Source of the DNA: JALYZC01 sp963725645
GTDB lineage: Bacteria > Actinomycetota > Thermoleophilia > Solirubrobacterales > Solirubrobacteraceae
Length of the DNA stretch: 64,000 nt
Assembly (NCBI GenBank): GCA_963725645.1
Contig: CAVRZD010000002.1
Span: forward strand, 1,364,001 to 1,428,000
Direction: 5' to 3'
Part shown: piece after piece, positions 28,332 to 35,501 of the stretch
Layout: each line of letters starts with the position of its first letter
How positions within the stretch are numbered: the first letter of the stretch is position 1
Position numbers and translations under genes: made by a program
The notes under the pieces: generated by a model
Told to the model about the DNA's origin: nothing
The model's database searches: none
Seen by the model: the letters and a program-made list of their open reading frames with translations, nothing else

Positions 28332-28844
28332 CTACGCGCGGCTGCAGGTGTTGAGGAGCTGCGCGGAGACCAGCTCCCAGTCGAACGCCGTCTCGCGCGC
28401 CGGTGCGGCGGCGACGGTGAAGGTGCCGCGCAGCTTGCCGCCGCAGCGGGGGTCGATGATCGCGGCGCGGACCTTGGGGTCGATGTCGAGGTCGCCCGCC
28501 GCGCCGACGCGCAGCGCCGACCCGCCGTCCTCGGGCTGGAGCACGAAGTATGTGTACCGCGACGTGTCGCCCGTGCCCGGGAGCTTGCGGGTCTGCCCGT
28601 CGGCGACGTTCCCGGTCACGGTGATCTGACCCTCGCCGGCCTTGGGCGTGCGGAAATCGCCCGACGTGGTCTGGGTGGGTGTGGTCGCCGGTGTCGTCGG
28701 CGTGGTCACGGTGACGGTGACCGGTGGCGTCGAGGTCACCGTGACCGTCTTGGCCTTGTCGCTCCCGTCGCACCCGCCGGCGAGCAGCGCGGCGGCGGCG
28801 GGGATGAGCAGGGCGCGGCGCACGACGGCGAACCGTATCCGCAC
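28332..28844 (-). CDS. Lipoprotein with Thr/Val/Pro-rich linker
   Basis: A lipoprotein of about 163-170 residues. The signal ALLIPAAAALLAGGCDG includes a lipobox Cys, then a linker of TVTV and TPTTPATTP repeats. The compact domain FRTPKAGEGQITVTGNVADG...YTYFVLQPEDGGSALRV ends in a Cys (LLNTCSRA); Cys also occurs in IDPRCGGKL. The function is unknown. The start is GTG 28844 or GTG 28823. It is the last gene of the cof operon, 2 bases after cofE, but a role in F420 biology is not implied by its sequence. Confidence 0.7.
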   Translation of the reverse strand: MRIRFAVVRRALLIPAAAALLAGGCDGSDKAKTVTVTSTPPVTVTVTTPTTPATTPTQTTSGDFRTPKAGEGQITVTGNVADGQTRKLPGTGDTSRYTYFVLQPEDGGSALRVGAAGDLDIDPKVRAAIIDPRCGGKLRGTFTVAAAPARETAFDWELVSAQLLNTCSRA

Positions 28845-28846
28845 GG

Positions 28847-29602
28847 TCAGCGGAACAGGTCCTCGGCCGGCGGCCGCCGCAGCGCGGCGGCGCCCGGGCC
28901 GTCGGCCGCCGTGACGTGCGCGCCGAGGCCGCGCAGCAGGACCGCGGGCTCGCGCGAGTCCTTGGAGCGGGCGAGATCGGCGGCCGCCGCCGCCTGGTCG
29001 GCCACCGCGATCCACGTCGCGCGCAGCTCGCGGCCCTCGGCGTCGCGGCCGCCGCGCCAGTCCTCCAGGGGCGCCAGGCCGGCGCAGCCGATGGCGACGT
29101 CGCACTGGCCGTGGCGCCAGGCGCGGCCGAAGGAGTCGGTGACCACGATCGCCGGCGCGGCGCCGGTCAGCTCCCGCAGCCGCGCTCGCAACGCCCGGGC
29201 CGAGCCGTCGGGGTCCTCCGGCAGCAGCACGAGCCGGTCCGCGCCGCCCGCGTTCGACGCGTCGACGCCGGCGTTGGCGCACACGAACCCGTGCCGGGTG
29301 CGGCAGATGAGCACGCCCCGTTCGGCCCGCAGGAGCTCCGCGGTCTCGTCGAGCACGATCTGTACGGCCCGCGGGTCCTTGTTGTGCCCGGCGGCGAGCT
29401 CGCGGGCGCGCTCGCCCGGGTGCGCGTCGGCGAGCTCGCGCATGCGGCCCTCGGCCTTGGAGACCACCTTGTGGGCGACCGCCAGCACGTCGCCCTCGCG
29501 CAGGGCGCACTCGCCCGTCGCCGCGTCGGCCAGCAGCGCGGCGAGGTCGTCGCCGGGGCGCACCTCGGGCACCCCCGGGAGCGCCGTCGCGGTCAGCGTC
29601 AC
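28847..29602 (-). CDS. cofE: Coenzyme F420-0:L-glutamate ligase, single-domain
   Basis: Enzyme of 251 residues that adds gamma-linked glutamates to F420-0 with GTP. Typical stretches are GDVLAVAHKVVSKAEGRM, VLDETAELLRAERGVLICRT, HGFVCANAGVDASNAGG and IVVTDSFGRAWRHGQCDVAIG. Mycobacterial FbiB carries an additional C-terminal flavin-dependent dehydro-F420-0 reductase domain; here the protein ends after the ligase domain, as in archaea. The GTG at 29602 is 2 bases from the cofC stop and overlaps nothing, so translation is coupled. Confidence 0.92.
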   Translation of the reverse strand: MTLTATALPGVPEVRPGDDLAALLADAATGECALREGDVLAVAHKVVSKAEGRMRELADAHPGERARELAAGHNKDPRAVQIVLDETAELLRAERGVLICRTRHGFVCANAGVDASNAGGADRLVLLPEDPDGSARALRARLRELTGAAPAIVVTDSFGRAWRHGQCDVAIGCAGLAPLEDWRGGRDAEGRELRATWIAVADQAAAAADLARSKDSREPAVLLRGLGAHVTAADGPGAAALRRPPAEDLFR

Positions 29603-29604
29603 CG

Positions 29605-30273
29605 CTACGCCGAGCGCCGCTCGGCCAGGGCGCGAAGGACCCCGGGGGTGTGGCGCCGGCGGGCGTCCTGGAGATGGGCGCTCCGGAGCGCGTCGAGGTC
29701 CTCGGGCGTGTCGACGTCGAGCGCCAGCGACGCGACCTCGTCGACGGTGACCTGCGCGTCGGTGGCCTTCGCCGCGGCGAGGTGGCGGGCGAAGGAACCC
29801 TCGCCGAACGCCGGCGCCATGACCGTCGGCGGCGAGAGCACGAGCGCGTTGGTGCCGGTGCCGTGCCGGTCGGGGACGATCGTCACGGCCTTCTCGCCGG
29901 CGGCTCCGTGACGCACGATCAATGCCTGCACCTCGTCGGCGTCGAGCGCGGGGCAGTCGCCGGGGACCATCAGCACGCACTCGGCGCCGAACTCGGCGGC
30001 GCGGGCGACGCCGAGAGACGCGGCGGCGCTCTGGCCGGCCTCCTCCTCGTCCTCGACGATCAGCGCGTCGTGGGCGCGCGCCAGCGCGTGCGCGCGGGGC
30101 TCGCCGCTCACGACCACGATCGCGTACAGCGAGCGCACCCGCGCGAGCGCGCCGAGCACGTCCCGTAGCATCGCCTCGGCGAGCACCTCGCGGGACGTCG
30201 CTGCCAGCCCGGTCGACAACCGCTGCTTGGCGCGGTCGAAGCGCTTGACGGGGAGGACGGCGACGGTCGTCAT
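29605..30273 (-). CDS. cofC: 2-Phospho-L-lactate / PEP guanylyltransferase CofC (FbiD)
   Basis: Nucleotidyltransferase of 222 residues that activates phospholactate or phosphoenolpyruvate with GTP for transfer to FO. The N-terminal VAVLPVKRFDRAKQRLST contains the nucleotide-binding signature of the GT-A/MobA-like fold. VLMVPGDCPALDADEV provides the metal-binding Asp region and TIVPDRHGTGTNALVL the substrate loop. The position between cofD and cofE supports the role. TAACGT lies 10 bases before the ATG, so an internal promoter is possible. Confidence 0.92.
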   Translation of the reverse strand: MTTVAVLPVKRFDRAKQRLSTGLAATSREVLAEAMLRDVLGALARVRSLYAIVVVSGEPRAHALARAHDALIVEDEEEAGQSAAASLGVARAAEFGAECVLMVPGDCPALDADEVQALIVRHGAAGEKAVTIVPDRHGTGTNALVLSPPTVMAPAFGEGSFARHLAAAKATDAQVTVDEVASLALDVDTPEDLDALRSAHLQDARRRHTPGVLRALAERRSA

Positions 30274-30306
30274 GCGGGTCCGGACGTTAGCGAGGGTGCG
30301 AGGGCA

Positions 30307-31230
30307 TCAGGCATCAGGCGCCAGCGCCTCCGCGAAGCGGAGGGCCGCCTCGGCCACGTGGCGCCGCCCCGCGGCGTCCGCCATCAGCACGTCGGTCTCG
30401 AGCACTGGGACGCGATCGGTGCGCTCGTCGGCGACGAGTCCGTCGATCACGCCGTCGTAGGCCGCGGCGATCCCGCCGGCGTCGAGCGGGTGCCCGGCCC
30501 ATTCCAGGAACACCTCCGTGGGTCCCTTGAGCACCGCGCCGCCGACCAGCGGGCTGACCGCGACGACCGGCGCCGGCGCCGCGCGCAGCGCCTCGCGCAG
30601 GCCGGGGACCGCGAGGATCGGCCCGATCGAGATGACGGGGTTGGAGGGGCCGATCACGATCGCGCGCGCGGCCGCGAGCGCCTCGACCACCTCCGGGGCC
30701 GGGGCGGCCTGTGCGGCGCCGTCCAGCGCCACGTCCTCGACCGGCCCGGCTCCGCGGTCGCGGATCAGGAACTCCTGCAGCGAGCGCCAGCCGCCGTGGG
30801 CCAGCACGCGCGCCCGGACCGGGTCGTCGCTCATCGGCAGGACGCGGGCACGCAGCCCGAGCGCCGCGCCCAGCTCGGCCAGGCACTCGGTGAGCCGCGC
30901 CCCGGCTGCGAGCCGCTCGGCGCGGCGCAGGCACACGGCGAGGTCGCGGTCGCCGAGGTTGAACCAGACGTCCACGCCCAGCTCGCGCAGGCCGTCCATG
31001 ACCTCGAAGGTGTCGTCCGCCAGGCCCCAGCCGCGGTCGTCGATCCGGTCGGCCAGCCAGTAGCTCACGAGGTCGGGGTCGGGGGAGACGTGCCCGCAGT
31101 GGATCTCGATGTCGTCGCCGGTGTTCGCGATGACCACGAGGTCCTCGCCGGCGACGTCGAGCATGCCGCGGGCCAGCTTGGCGCCGCCGGTCCCGCCGGC
31201 TAGGACGACGACGGGGCCGGAGCCGGCCAC
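30307..31230 (-). CDS. cofD: 2-Phospho-L-lactate transferase CofD (FbiA)
   Basis: A 307-residue enzyme that moves the phospholactyl or PEP moiety from the GDP-activated form to FO, giving F420-0 or dehydro-F420-0. Hallmarks are VVVLAGGTGGAKLARGM at the N-terminus, VIANTGDDIEIHCGHVSPD, DVWFNLGDRDLAVCLRR and VIGPSNPVISIGPILAVPG. The GTG start at 31230 lies inside the last codons of npdG (31-base overlap), so the two are translationally coupled. Confidence 0.94.
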   Translation of the reverse strand: MAGSGPVVVLAGGTGGAKLARGMLDVAGEDLVVIANTGDDIEIHCGHVSPDPDLVSYWLADRIDDRGWGLADDTFEVMDGLRELGVDVWFNLGDRDLAVCLRRAERLAAGARLTECLAELGAALGLRARVLPMSDDPVRARVLAHGGWRSLQEFLIRDRGAGPVEDVALDGAAQAAPAPEVVEALAAARAIVIGPSNPVISIGPILAVPGLREALRAAPAPVVAVSPLVGGAVLKGPTEVFLEWAGHPLDAGGIAAAYDGVIDGLVADERTDRVPVLETDVLMADAAGRRHVAEAALRFAEALAPDA

Positions 31231-31919
31231 AGTTCCTCGCCCTCCAGGCCAGTGAGCCGGATGCCCGCGTGGGTCTTGTAGCGGCCGTTGACGGAGATCA
31301 GCAGGGCGGTCAGCGACTCGGTGACGCGCGCCATCTCGAGCCGTCCGACGTCCACGCAGCGCAGGCCCGGGATGCGCTCGATCAGCGCCGCCGCCTCGCG
31401 CTTGTCGGCGCGGCGGTCGCCGCAGACGAGCACGTCCTCGTCGAGCGCGTGATCGAGGTCGCCGAACGTCGGCGCGCCCACCGTGTGCAGGGCGGACACC
31501 ACGCGGACGCCCTCGGGCGCCATCTCCGCCGCCTGCTGGGCGGCCGAACCCTGCGGCACCCCGAGCATCCGCGTGGCCTTCCCGCTCACGGCAGCGGCCA
31601 GCGGGACGGTCGCGTCGACGAGCAACTGCCCGGGCGCGAGCGCTTCCTTCAGGTTCGTGAGGTTCTCCGACTGGTTGCGGAACGGCACGCACAGGAACAC
31701 GGCGGCCACATCGCGCACGGCCTCGTGGTTGACGGCGCCGCGGACCGGCGCGTCCCCCCCGACGCGCTCGCGCGCCCGCGCGCTCGCCTCCTCGGCGCGA
31801 CCGGCGTCGCGGGAGCCGATCACGACCGGCACGCCCTCGCGGGCGAAGCGCAGCGCGAGGCCGAAGCCGAGCGCACCCGTCCCGCCGACGATCGCGACCG
31901 GTGCCGCCTCCGAGCTCAC
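31200..31919 (-). CDS. npdG: F420H2:NADP+ oxidoreductase NpdG
   Basis: Enzyme of 239 residues that exchanges hydride between F420H2 and NADP+. The N-terminal Rossmann motif is AIVGGTGALGFGLALRFARE, with VVIGSRDAGRAEEAS as the NADP-binding segment and DATVPLAAAVSGKATRML downstream; SALHTVGAPTFGDLDHAL is typical of the family. It links the F420 pool made by its operon neighbours to NADPH. The GTG at 31919 is preceded by TATACT with an 8-base gap, i.e. leaderless. It is first in the npdG-cofD-cofC-cofE-lipoprotein operon. Confidence 0.92.
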   Translation of the reverse strand: MSSEAAPVAIVGGTGALGFGLALRFAREGVPVVIGSRDAGRAEEASARARERVGGDAPVRGAVNHEAVRDVAAVFLCVPFRNQSENLTNLKEALAPGQLLVDATVPLAAAVSGKATRMLGVPQGSAAQQAAEMAPEGVRVVSALHTVGAPTFGDLDHALDEDVLVCGDRRADKREAAALIERIPGLRCVDVGRLEMARVTESLTALLISVNGRYKTHAGIRLTGLEGEELWPAPAPSSS

Positions 31920-31946
31920 GGCGGCGCAGTATAGGCTCACGCCTCC
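31920..31946. promoter_or_regulatory. 27-bp divergent promoter between npdG and an SDR gene
   Basis: The short intergenic region contains one AT-containing patch, AGTATAGG. On the minus strand it reads TATACT (31933-31928), 8 bases before the npdG GTG. On the plus strand it reads TATAGG (31930-31935), 11 bases before the SDR ATG. The two -10-like hexamers overlap. Neither gene has a Shine-Dalgarno site. One shared melting region for two leaderless transcripts is inferred. Confidence 0.55.
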
Positions 31947-32699
31947 ATGCGGCTGGAAGGACGCAGCGCCCTCGTCACCGGTGGCGCCTCGGGCATCGGC
32001 GCCGCCACCGCGCGGCGGCTGGCGGCCGAGGGCGCGCGGGTGGCCGTGGCCGACCTCGACCCGGATCGCGCCCGCGACGTGTCCGGGGAGGTCGACGGCC
32101 ACCACATCGAGATGGACGTCACCGACAACGCGTCGGTGCTGGCCGGCGTCGCCGCGGCGGTCGACGCGGTGGGCCCGCTCGACGTGCTCGTGAACAACGC
32201 CGGCGGAGGGACAAGGGCGCCGACGTTCTTCGTGCACACCGACGAGGAGGAGTGGACGGACGGCCTGCGGTTGAACCTGTGGAGCGTGCTCGCGGTCACC
32301 CACGCGGTGCTCCCGGCGATGCAGGAGCGCGGAACCGGCGCGATCGTGAACATCGCCAGCGAGGCCGGGCGCGTGGGGTCCCAGCTCTCCGTCACCTACA
32401 GCGCGGCCAAGGCGGGCGTGATCGGCTTCACGAAGGCCATCGCCCGCGAGGGCGCCCACTACGGCGTGCGCGCCAACGCCGTCGCGCCCGGGCCGATCGA
32501 GACGCCGCTCCTCGAGCACATGGTGGAGACCGGCGACCTCGGATCGCGGCTGCGCCAGGGCATGATCGACTCCACGCTGATGCGTCGCCCGGGCACGCCC
32601 GACGAGGTTGCCGCCACGATCGCGTTCCTGGCCTGCGACGACGCATCGTTCATCACCGGCCAGACGATCGGCGTGTCCGGCGGTCTGTCCCTCTCGTGA
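31947..32699 (+). CDS. SDR-family oxidoreductase
   Basis: Classical short-chain dehydrogenase of 250 residues. The cofactor motif is TGGASGIG (residues 11-18) and the acidic residue after beta-2 (ADLDPDRA) suggests NAD preference. VNNAGGG, the catalytic Ser in IVNIASEAG and YSAAKAG (YxxxK) complete the active site. The end FITGQTIGVSGGLS is family-typical. It resembles 3-oxoacyl-ACP reductase/glucose dehydrogenase-like enzymes; the substrate is unknown. It is divergent from npdG. Its stop overlaps the start of a thioesterase remnant (GTGA). Confidence 0.88.
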   Translation: MRLEGRSALVTGGASGIGAATARRLAAEGARVAVADLDPDRARDVSGEVDGHHIEMDVTDNASVLAGVAAAVDAVGPLDVLVNNAGGGTRAPTFFVHTDEEEWTDGLRLNLWSVLAVTHAVLPAMQERGTGAIVNIASEAGRVGSQLSVTYSAAKAGVIGFTKAIAREGAHYGVRANAVAPGPIETPLLEHMVETGDLGSRLRQGMIDSTLMRRPGTPDEVAATIAFLACDDASFITGQTIGVSGGLSLS

Positions 32700-32853
32700 G
32701 CCTGGACGGCCTGCGGCCTGGGCTCGAGCGGGTCGACGAGTTCGTCGTAGAGGACCGGCTGCGGTGCCGGAGGGCGGGCGGACGCTCGGCGTGGGCACGC
32801 ACGAGCGCCGGGTGGTCAGCGTGCCGGGGTCGGGATCCGGCGCCCCGGCGTGA
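32696..32853 (+). pseudogene. Remnant of a FlK-like (hotdog) thioesterase gene with an internal deletion
   Basis: From the GTG at 32696, which overlaps the SDR stop, the sequence reads VSLDGLRPGLERVDEFVVED, the N-terminus of fluoroacetyl-CoA-thioesterase-like proteins. About 60 bases later, in another frame, it reads GRTLGVGTHERRVVSV and stops at 32853; this resembles the C-terminal strand of the same family (GEGTHERVVV-like). The central two thirds of a normal protein of about 130 residues are missing. The end overlaps the convergent permease gene (32816). Recognition of the family is from memory of its motifs and should be checked. Confidence 0.55.
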
Positions 32854-34732
32854 TGGCCTCGAGCCGCCCGTTCTCGCGGTTGTCGGTCTCGACGACGATC
32901 CGGCACGGCCGCTGCTCCAGCAGGTAGGACGCGGTGGGGCCGAGCGAGCGCTCCGACGGCGGGGCGTGCACGGTCGCCAGGTAGATGACCTCGGAGCCGC
33001 GCCGCCGCGCCTCGTCCACCAGCGCCGCCCCCGGGTTGCGCGTGCGGATCAGCGCGGTCCGCACCTTCAGGCCGGCCCGGCGTCCCTCGAGCCTGGCCGC
33101 CTCCAGCACGCCGCGGCCCGCGGCCTCCTTGTCCTCGAGCCCCGCGTGCAGCGAGAGCTGCGCCGGCACCCGCAGCACGTAGACCGCGTCGACCTCCGCG
33201 TCCTGACCCACGAGCTTGGCCGCGCTGCGCATCGCCCGGGCGCTGACGTCGGTGCCGAAGATCGGCACCAGCGCCGAGCGGTAGGCCAGTTCCTTGAAGT
33301 CCACGGGGCGTCGCTCGTGCTCCACCGTGTGCACGTCCCACACGCTGATCCCGAGACGGCGGCGGTAGAGGACATAGCCCGTCATGCCCAGGACCATCCA
33401 CGGGATGCCCACGAGGCGGGCCTCGTCGTGGAGGACCACGACGGACACCCAGGCGCCGAAGGTCCCGATGGCGCCGAGCACGGCGCTGAGCGGGATGTCG
33501 CTGCCGCGGATGCGGATGTTCCACGGCATCCGGTACGGCCTCGGCTGGTCGGGTCTTCGCACCCGCAGCGCGATCACCGCCACGTGCGCGGTGGTGAACG
33601 ACAGCATCGCGCCGAACGAGTAGAGGTTGCCAAGGAAGTCGGTCTCGCCCGGCATCAGCAGCACCGCCGCCACCGCCGAGAACAGGATGATCGTGAAGTA
33701 CGGCGTGCCGTGGCGGCTGCTGAGGCGGGCGAAGGCGCTCGGGAGCTGCCGGTGCTCCGCCAGCGACCACGACAATCGCGAGATCCCGATCAGCCCCGCG
33801 TTCGTCGCGATGATCAGGATCGTGGCCGCCAGCACGCCGACGTAGTAGCGCAGGACCTGCTCGACCCCGGAACCGAGGTGCAGCGAGGACACGATGCCCA
33901 GCACCGGATCGTTCTCGTAGGTGGTGCCGAGCTGGGTGGCGAAGTGGCCGGGCGAGACCTCGTGCACCGGCAGCGCCGACAGCGAGATGATCGAGATCCC
34001 GGCGAAGATGCCGAGCACCGCGATCAGCACCAGGTTGACCGTCTTGGGGACGTCGTGGTCGGGGTCCTTGGACTCCTCGGCCATGTTCGAGACCGTCTCG
34101 ATGCCGGTGTAGGCGACCATCGAGATCGAGAGCCCGAACAGCAGCTCGCGGTAGCTCGGCGCGACGCCGAGGTGGACCTGGTCGATCAGCAGCGATGGGT
34201 TGAGCACCAGCACCGCGCCGAGCACGACGAGCAGCACCTGCGTGACGAGGTCGGCGGCCGCGAGGAAGATGTTCAGCTTGGCCGACTCGCCGATGCCCCG
34301 GACGTTCAGCGCCGCGAGTCCCGCGATCACTGCGACACCGCCGATCACGTCCCCGGGCGGATGGCGCAGCGCCGGGAAGAAGGCGCCCAGGTAGTGGGGC
34401 ACGAAGAAGGCGCTGATCGCGATCGTGATGATGTAGTCGAGCGTCAGCGCCCAACCGGCGAAGAAGGAGGCGACCTCGTTGAACGCGTGGCGGGCGAACG
34501 ACGAGGAGCCGCCGGCCTCGGGGAACATCGACGCCCCCTCGGCGTAGGTCTTCGCGGTCAGGGCGAACAGGCCGCCGGCGAAGATGAACACGAGCGGCGT
34601 CAGGCCGAGCGCGTGGGAGGCGACCAGGCCGAGTGCGTAGTAGATCGACGACCCAACGTTGCCGTAGGCCGTGGCGAACATTCCCGGCACGCCGACGGTC
34701 CGGCGCAGGCCCTGCTGACGGAGCCGAGCCAT
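32816..34732 (-). CDS. APC-family amino acid permease with C-terminal Usp domain
   Basis: A 638-residue transporter. The first 450 residues have 12 membrane helices of the amino acid/polyamine/organocation family (VGSSIYYALGLVASHALGL near the start, GASMFPEAGGSSSFARHAFN in helix 2/3, MVAYTGIETVSNMAEESKDP in helix 6). The cytoplasmic tail (about 500-630) is a universal-stress-protein-like domain (RSALVPIFGTDVSARAMRSA, GSEVIYLATVHAPPSE, LGPTASYLLEQRPCRIVVET). Such fusions are known, with ATP or AMP binding as proposed control. TATGGT lies 9 bases before the ATG. The substrate cannot be named. Confidence 0.87.
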   Translation of the reverse strand: MARLRQQGLRRTVGVPGMFATAYGNVGSSIYYALGLVASHALGLTPLVFIFAGGLFALTAKTYAEGASMFPEAGGSSSFARHAFNEVASFFAGWALTLDYIITIAISAFFVPHYLGAFFPALRHPPGDVIGGVAVIAGLAALNVRGIGESAKLNIFLAAADLVTQVLLVVLGAVLVLNPSLLIDQVHLGVAPSYRELLFGLSISMVAYTGIETVSNMAEESKDPDHDVPKTVNLVLIAVLGIFAGISIISLSALPVHEVSPGHFATQLGTTYENDPVLGIVSSLHLGSGVEQVLRYYVGVLAATILIIATNAGLIGISRLSWSLAEHRQLPSAFARLSSRHGTPYFTIILFSAVAAVLLMPGETDFLGNLYSFGAMLSFTTAHVAVIALRVRRPDQPRPYRMPWNIRIRGSDIPLSAVLGAIGTFGAWVSVVVLHDEARLVGIPWMVLGMTGYVLYRRRLGISVWDVHTVEHERRPVDFKELAYRSALVPIFGTDVSARAMRSAAKLVGQDAEVDAVYVLRVPAQLSLHAGLEDKEAAGRGVLEAARLEGRRAGLKVRTALIRTRNPGAALVDEARRRGSEVIYLATVHAPPSERSLGPTASYLLEQRPCRIVVETDNRENGRLEAITPGRRIPTPAR

Positions 34733-34802
34733 ACCGCAAGCACCATAGGTCGCCGGCCGTCAACGGTCCGCTAAGAACCGGTCGAACGGCGTAGAGGATG
34801 CG

Positions 34803-35501
34803 CTAAGGGGCCGTTTCGGACCCGGGCTCGCCGAGCCGGTAGCCCACGCCCGGATCCGTGATCACGTACCGCGGCCGCGCGGGGTCGGCCTCGAGCTTGG
34901 CGCGGATGTGCGCGACGTGCACGCGCAGGTAGTGGGTCGCGTCGGCGTGGCCGGGCCCCCACACCTCCTGCAGGAGCTGGCGGTGCGTCACGAGCTTGCC
35001 ACGGTGGCGCGCGAGCGCGGCCACCAGGTCGAACTCGATCGGGGTGAGGTGGATCTCCTCGCCCGCGCGTCGCACCCGGCGGTCGGGGAGGTCGATCTCG
35101 AGATCCCCGACCGCGACGACGGGCTCGCCGGGCGCGTCGGCAGACCGGCGGATCACCGCGCGCAGGCGCGCCAGCAGCTCCTCGGTCCCGAAGGGCTTCG
35201 TGACGTAGTCGTCGGCGCCCACGTCCAGGGCCCGGACCTTCTCGCGCTCGTCGCCGACCGCCGAGAGGACGACGATCGGCAGCGCGCTCCAGCGCCGCAC
35301 CTCCCGGCACACGTCGACGCCGCTGCCGTCCGGCAACACGAGGTCGAGCAGCATCGCGTCCGGCGGGCGCACGGAGACGGCGTCGAGGGCCTCCGCCTTC
35401 GTCTGCGCGGTCGCCACGTCGTACCCGGCGCTGCGCAGCACGACACGCAGTCCCCGCAGGATCTGGGGCTCGTCGTCCACCACGAGCACGCGGGCGCTCA
35501 T
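34803..35501 (-). CDS. kdpE: Two-component response regulator, KdpE-like (OmpR family)
   Basis: A 232-residue regulator: receiver domain (1-120) with the acidic pair D9/D10 in VLVVDDEP, phospho-acceptor D53 in LLDLVLPDG and Lys in YVTKPF, then an OmpR-type winged helix (HLTPIEFDLVAALARHRGK, HADATHYLRVHVAHIRAKLE). The sequence is closest in style to KdpE. The ATG at 35501 overlaps the kinase stop (ATGA). No kdpFABC genes are in the window, so its target may not be the Kdp pump. Confidence 0.9.
   Translation of the reverse strand: MSARVLVVDDEPQILRGLRVVLRSAGYDVATAQTKAEALDAVSVRPPDAMLLDLVLPDGSGVDVCREVRRWSALPIVVLSAVGDEREKVRALDVGADDYVTKPFGTEELLARLRAVIRRSADAPGEPVVAVGDLEIDLPDRRVRRAGEEIHLTPIEFDLVAALARHRGKLVTHRQLLQEVWGPGHADATHYLRVHVAHIRAKLEADPARPRYVITDPGVGYRLGEPGSETAP

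Noticed and set aside
31200..34774. Very long open frames on both strands (over 950 codons) across several genes
   Set aside because: They are by-products of GC-rich codon use. They run antisense or out of frame to npdG, the SDR and the APC permease, and their translations are Arg/Ala/Pro/Gly-rich without domains.
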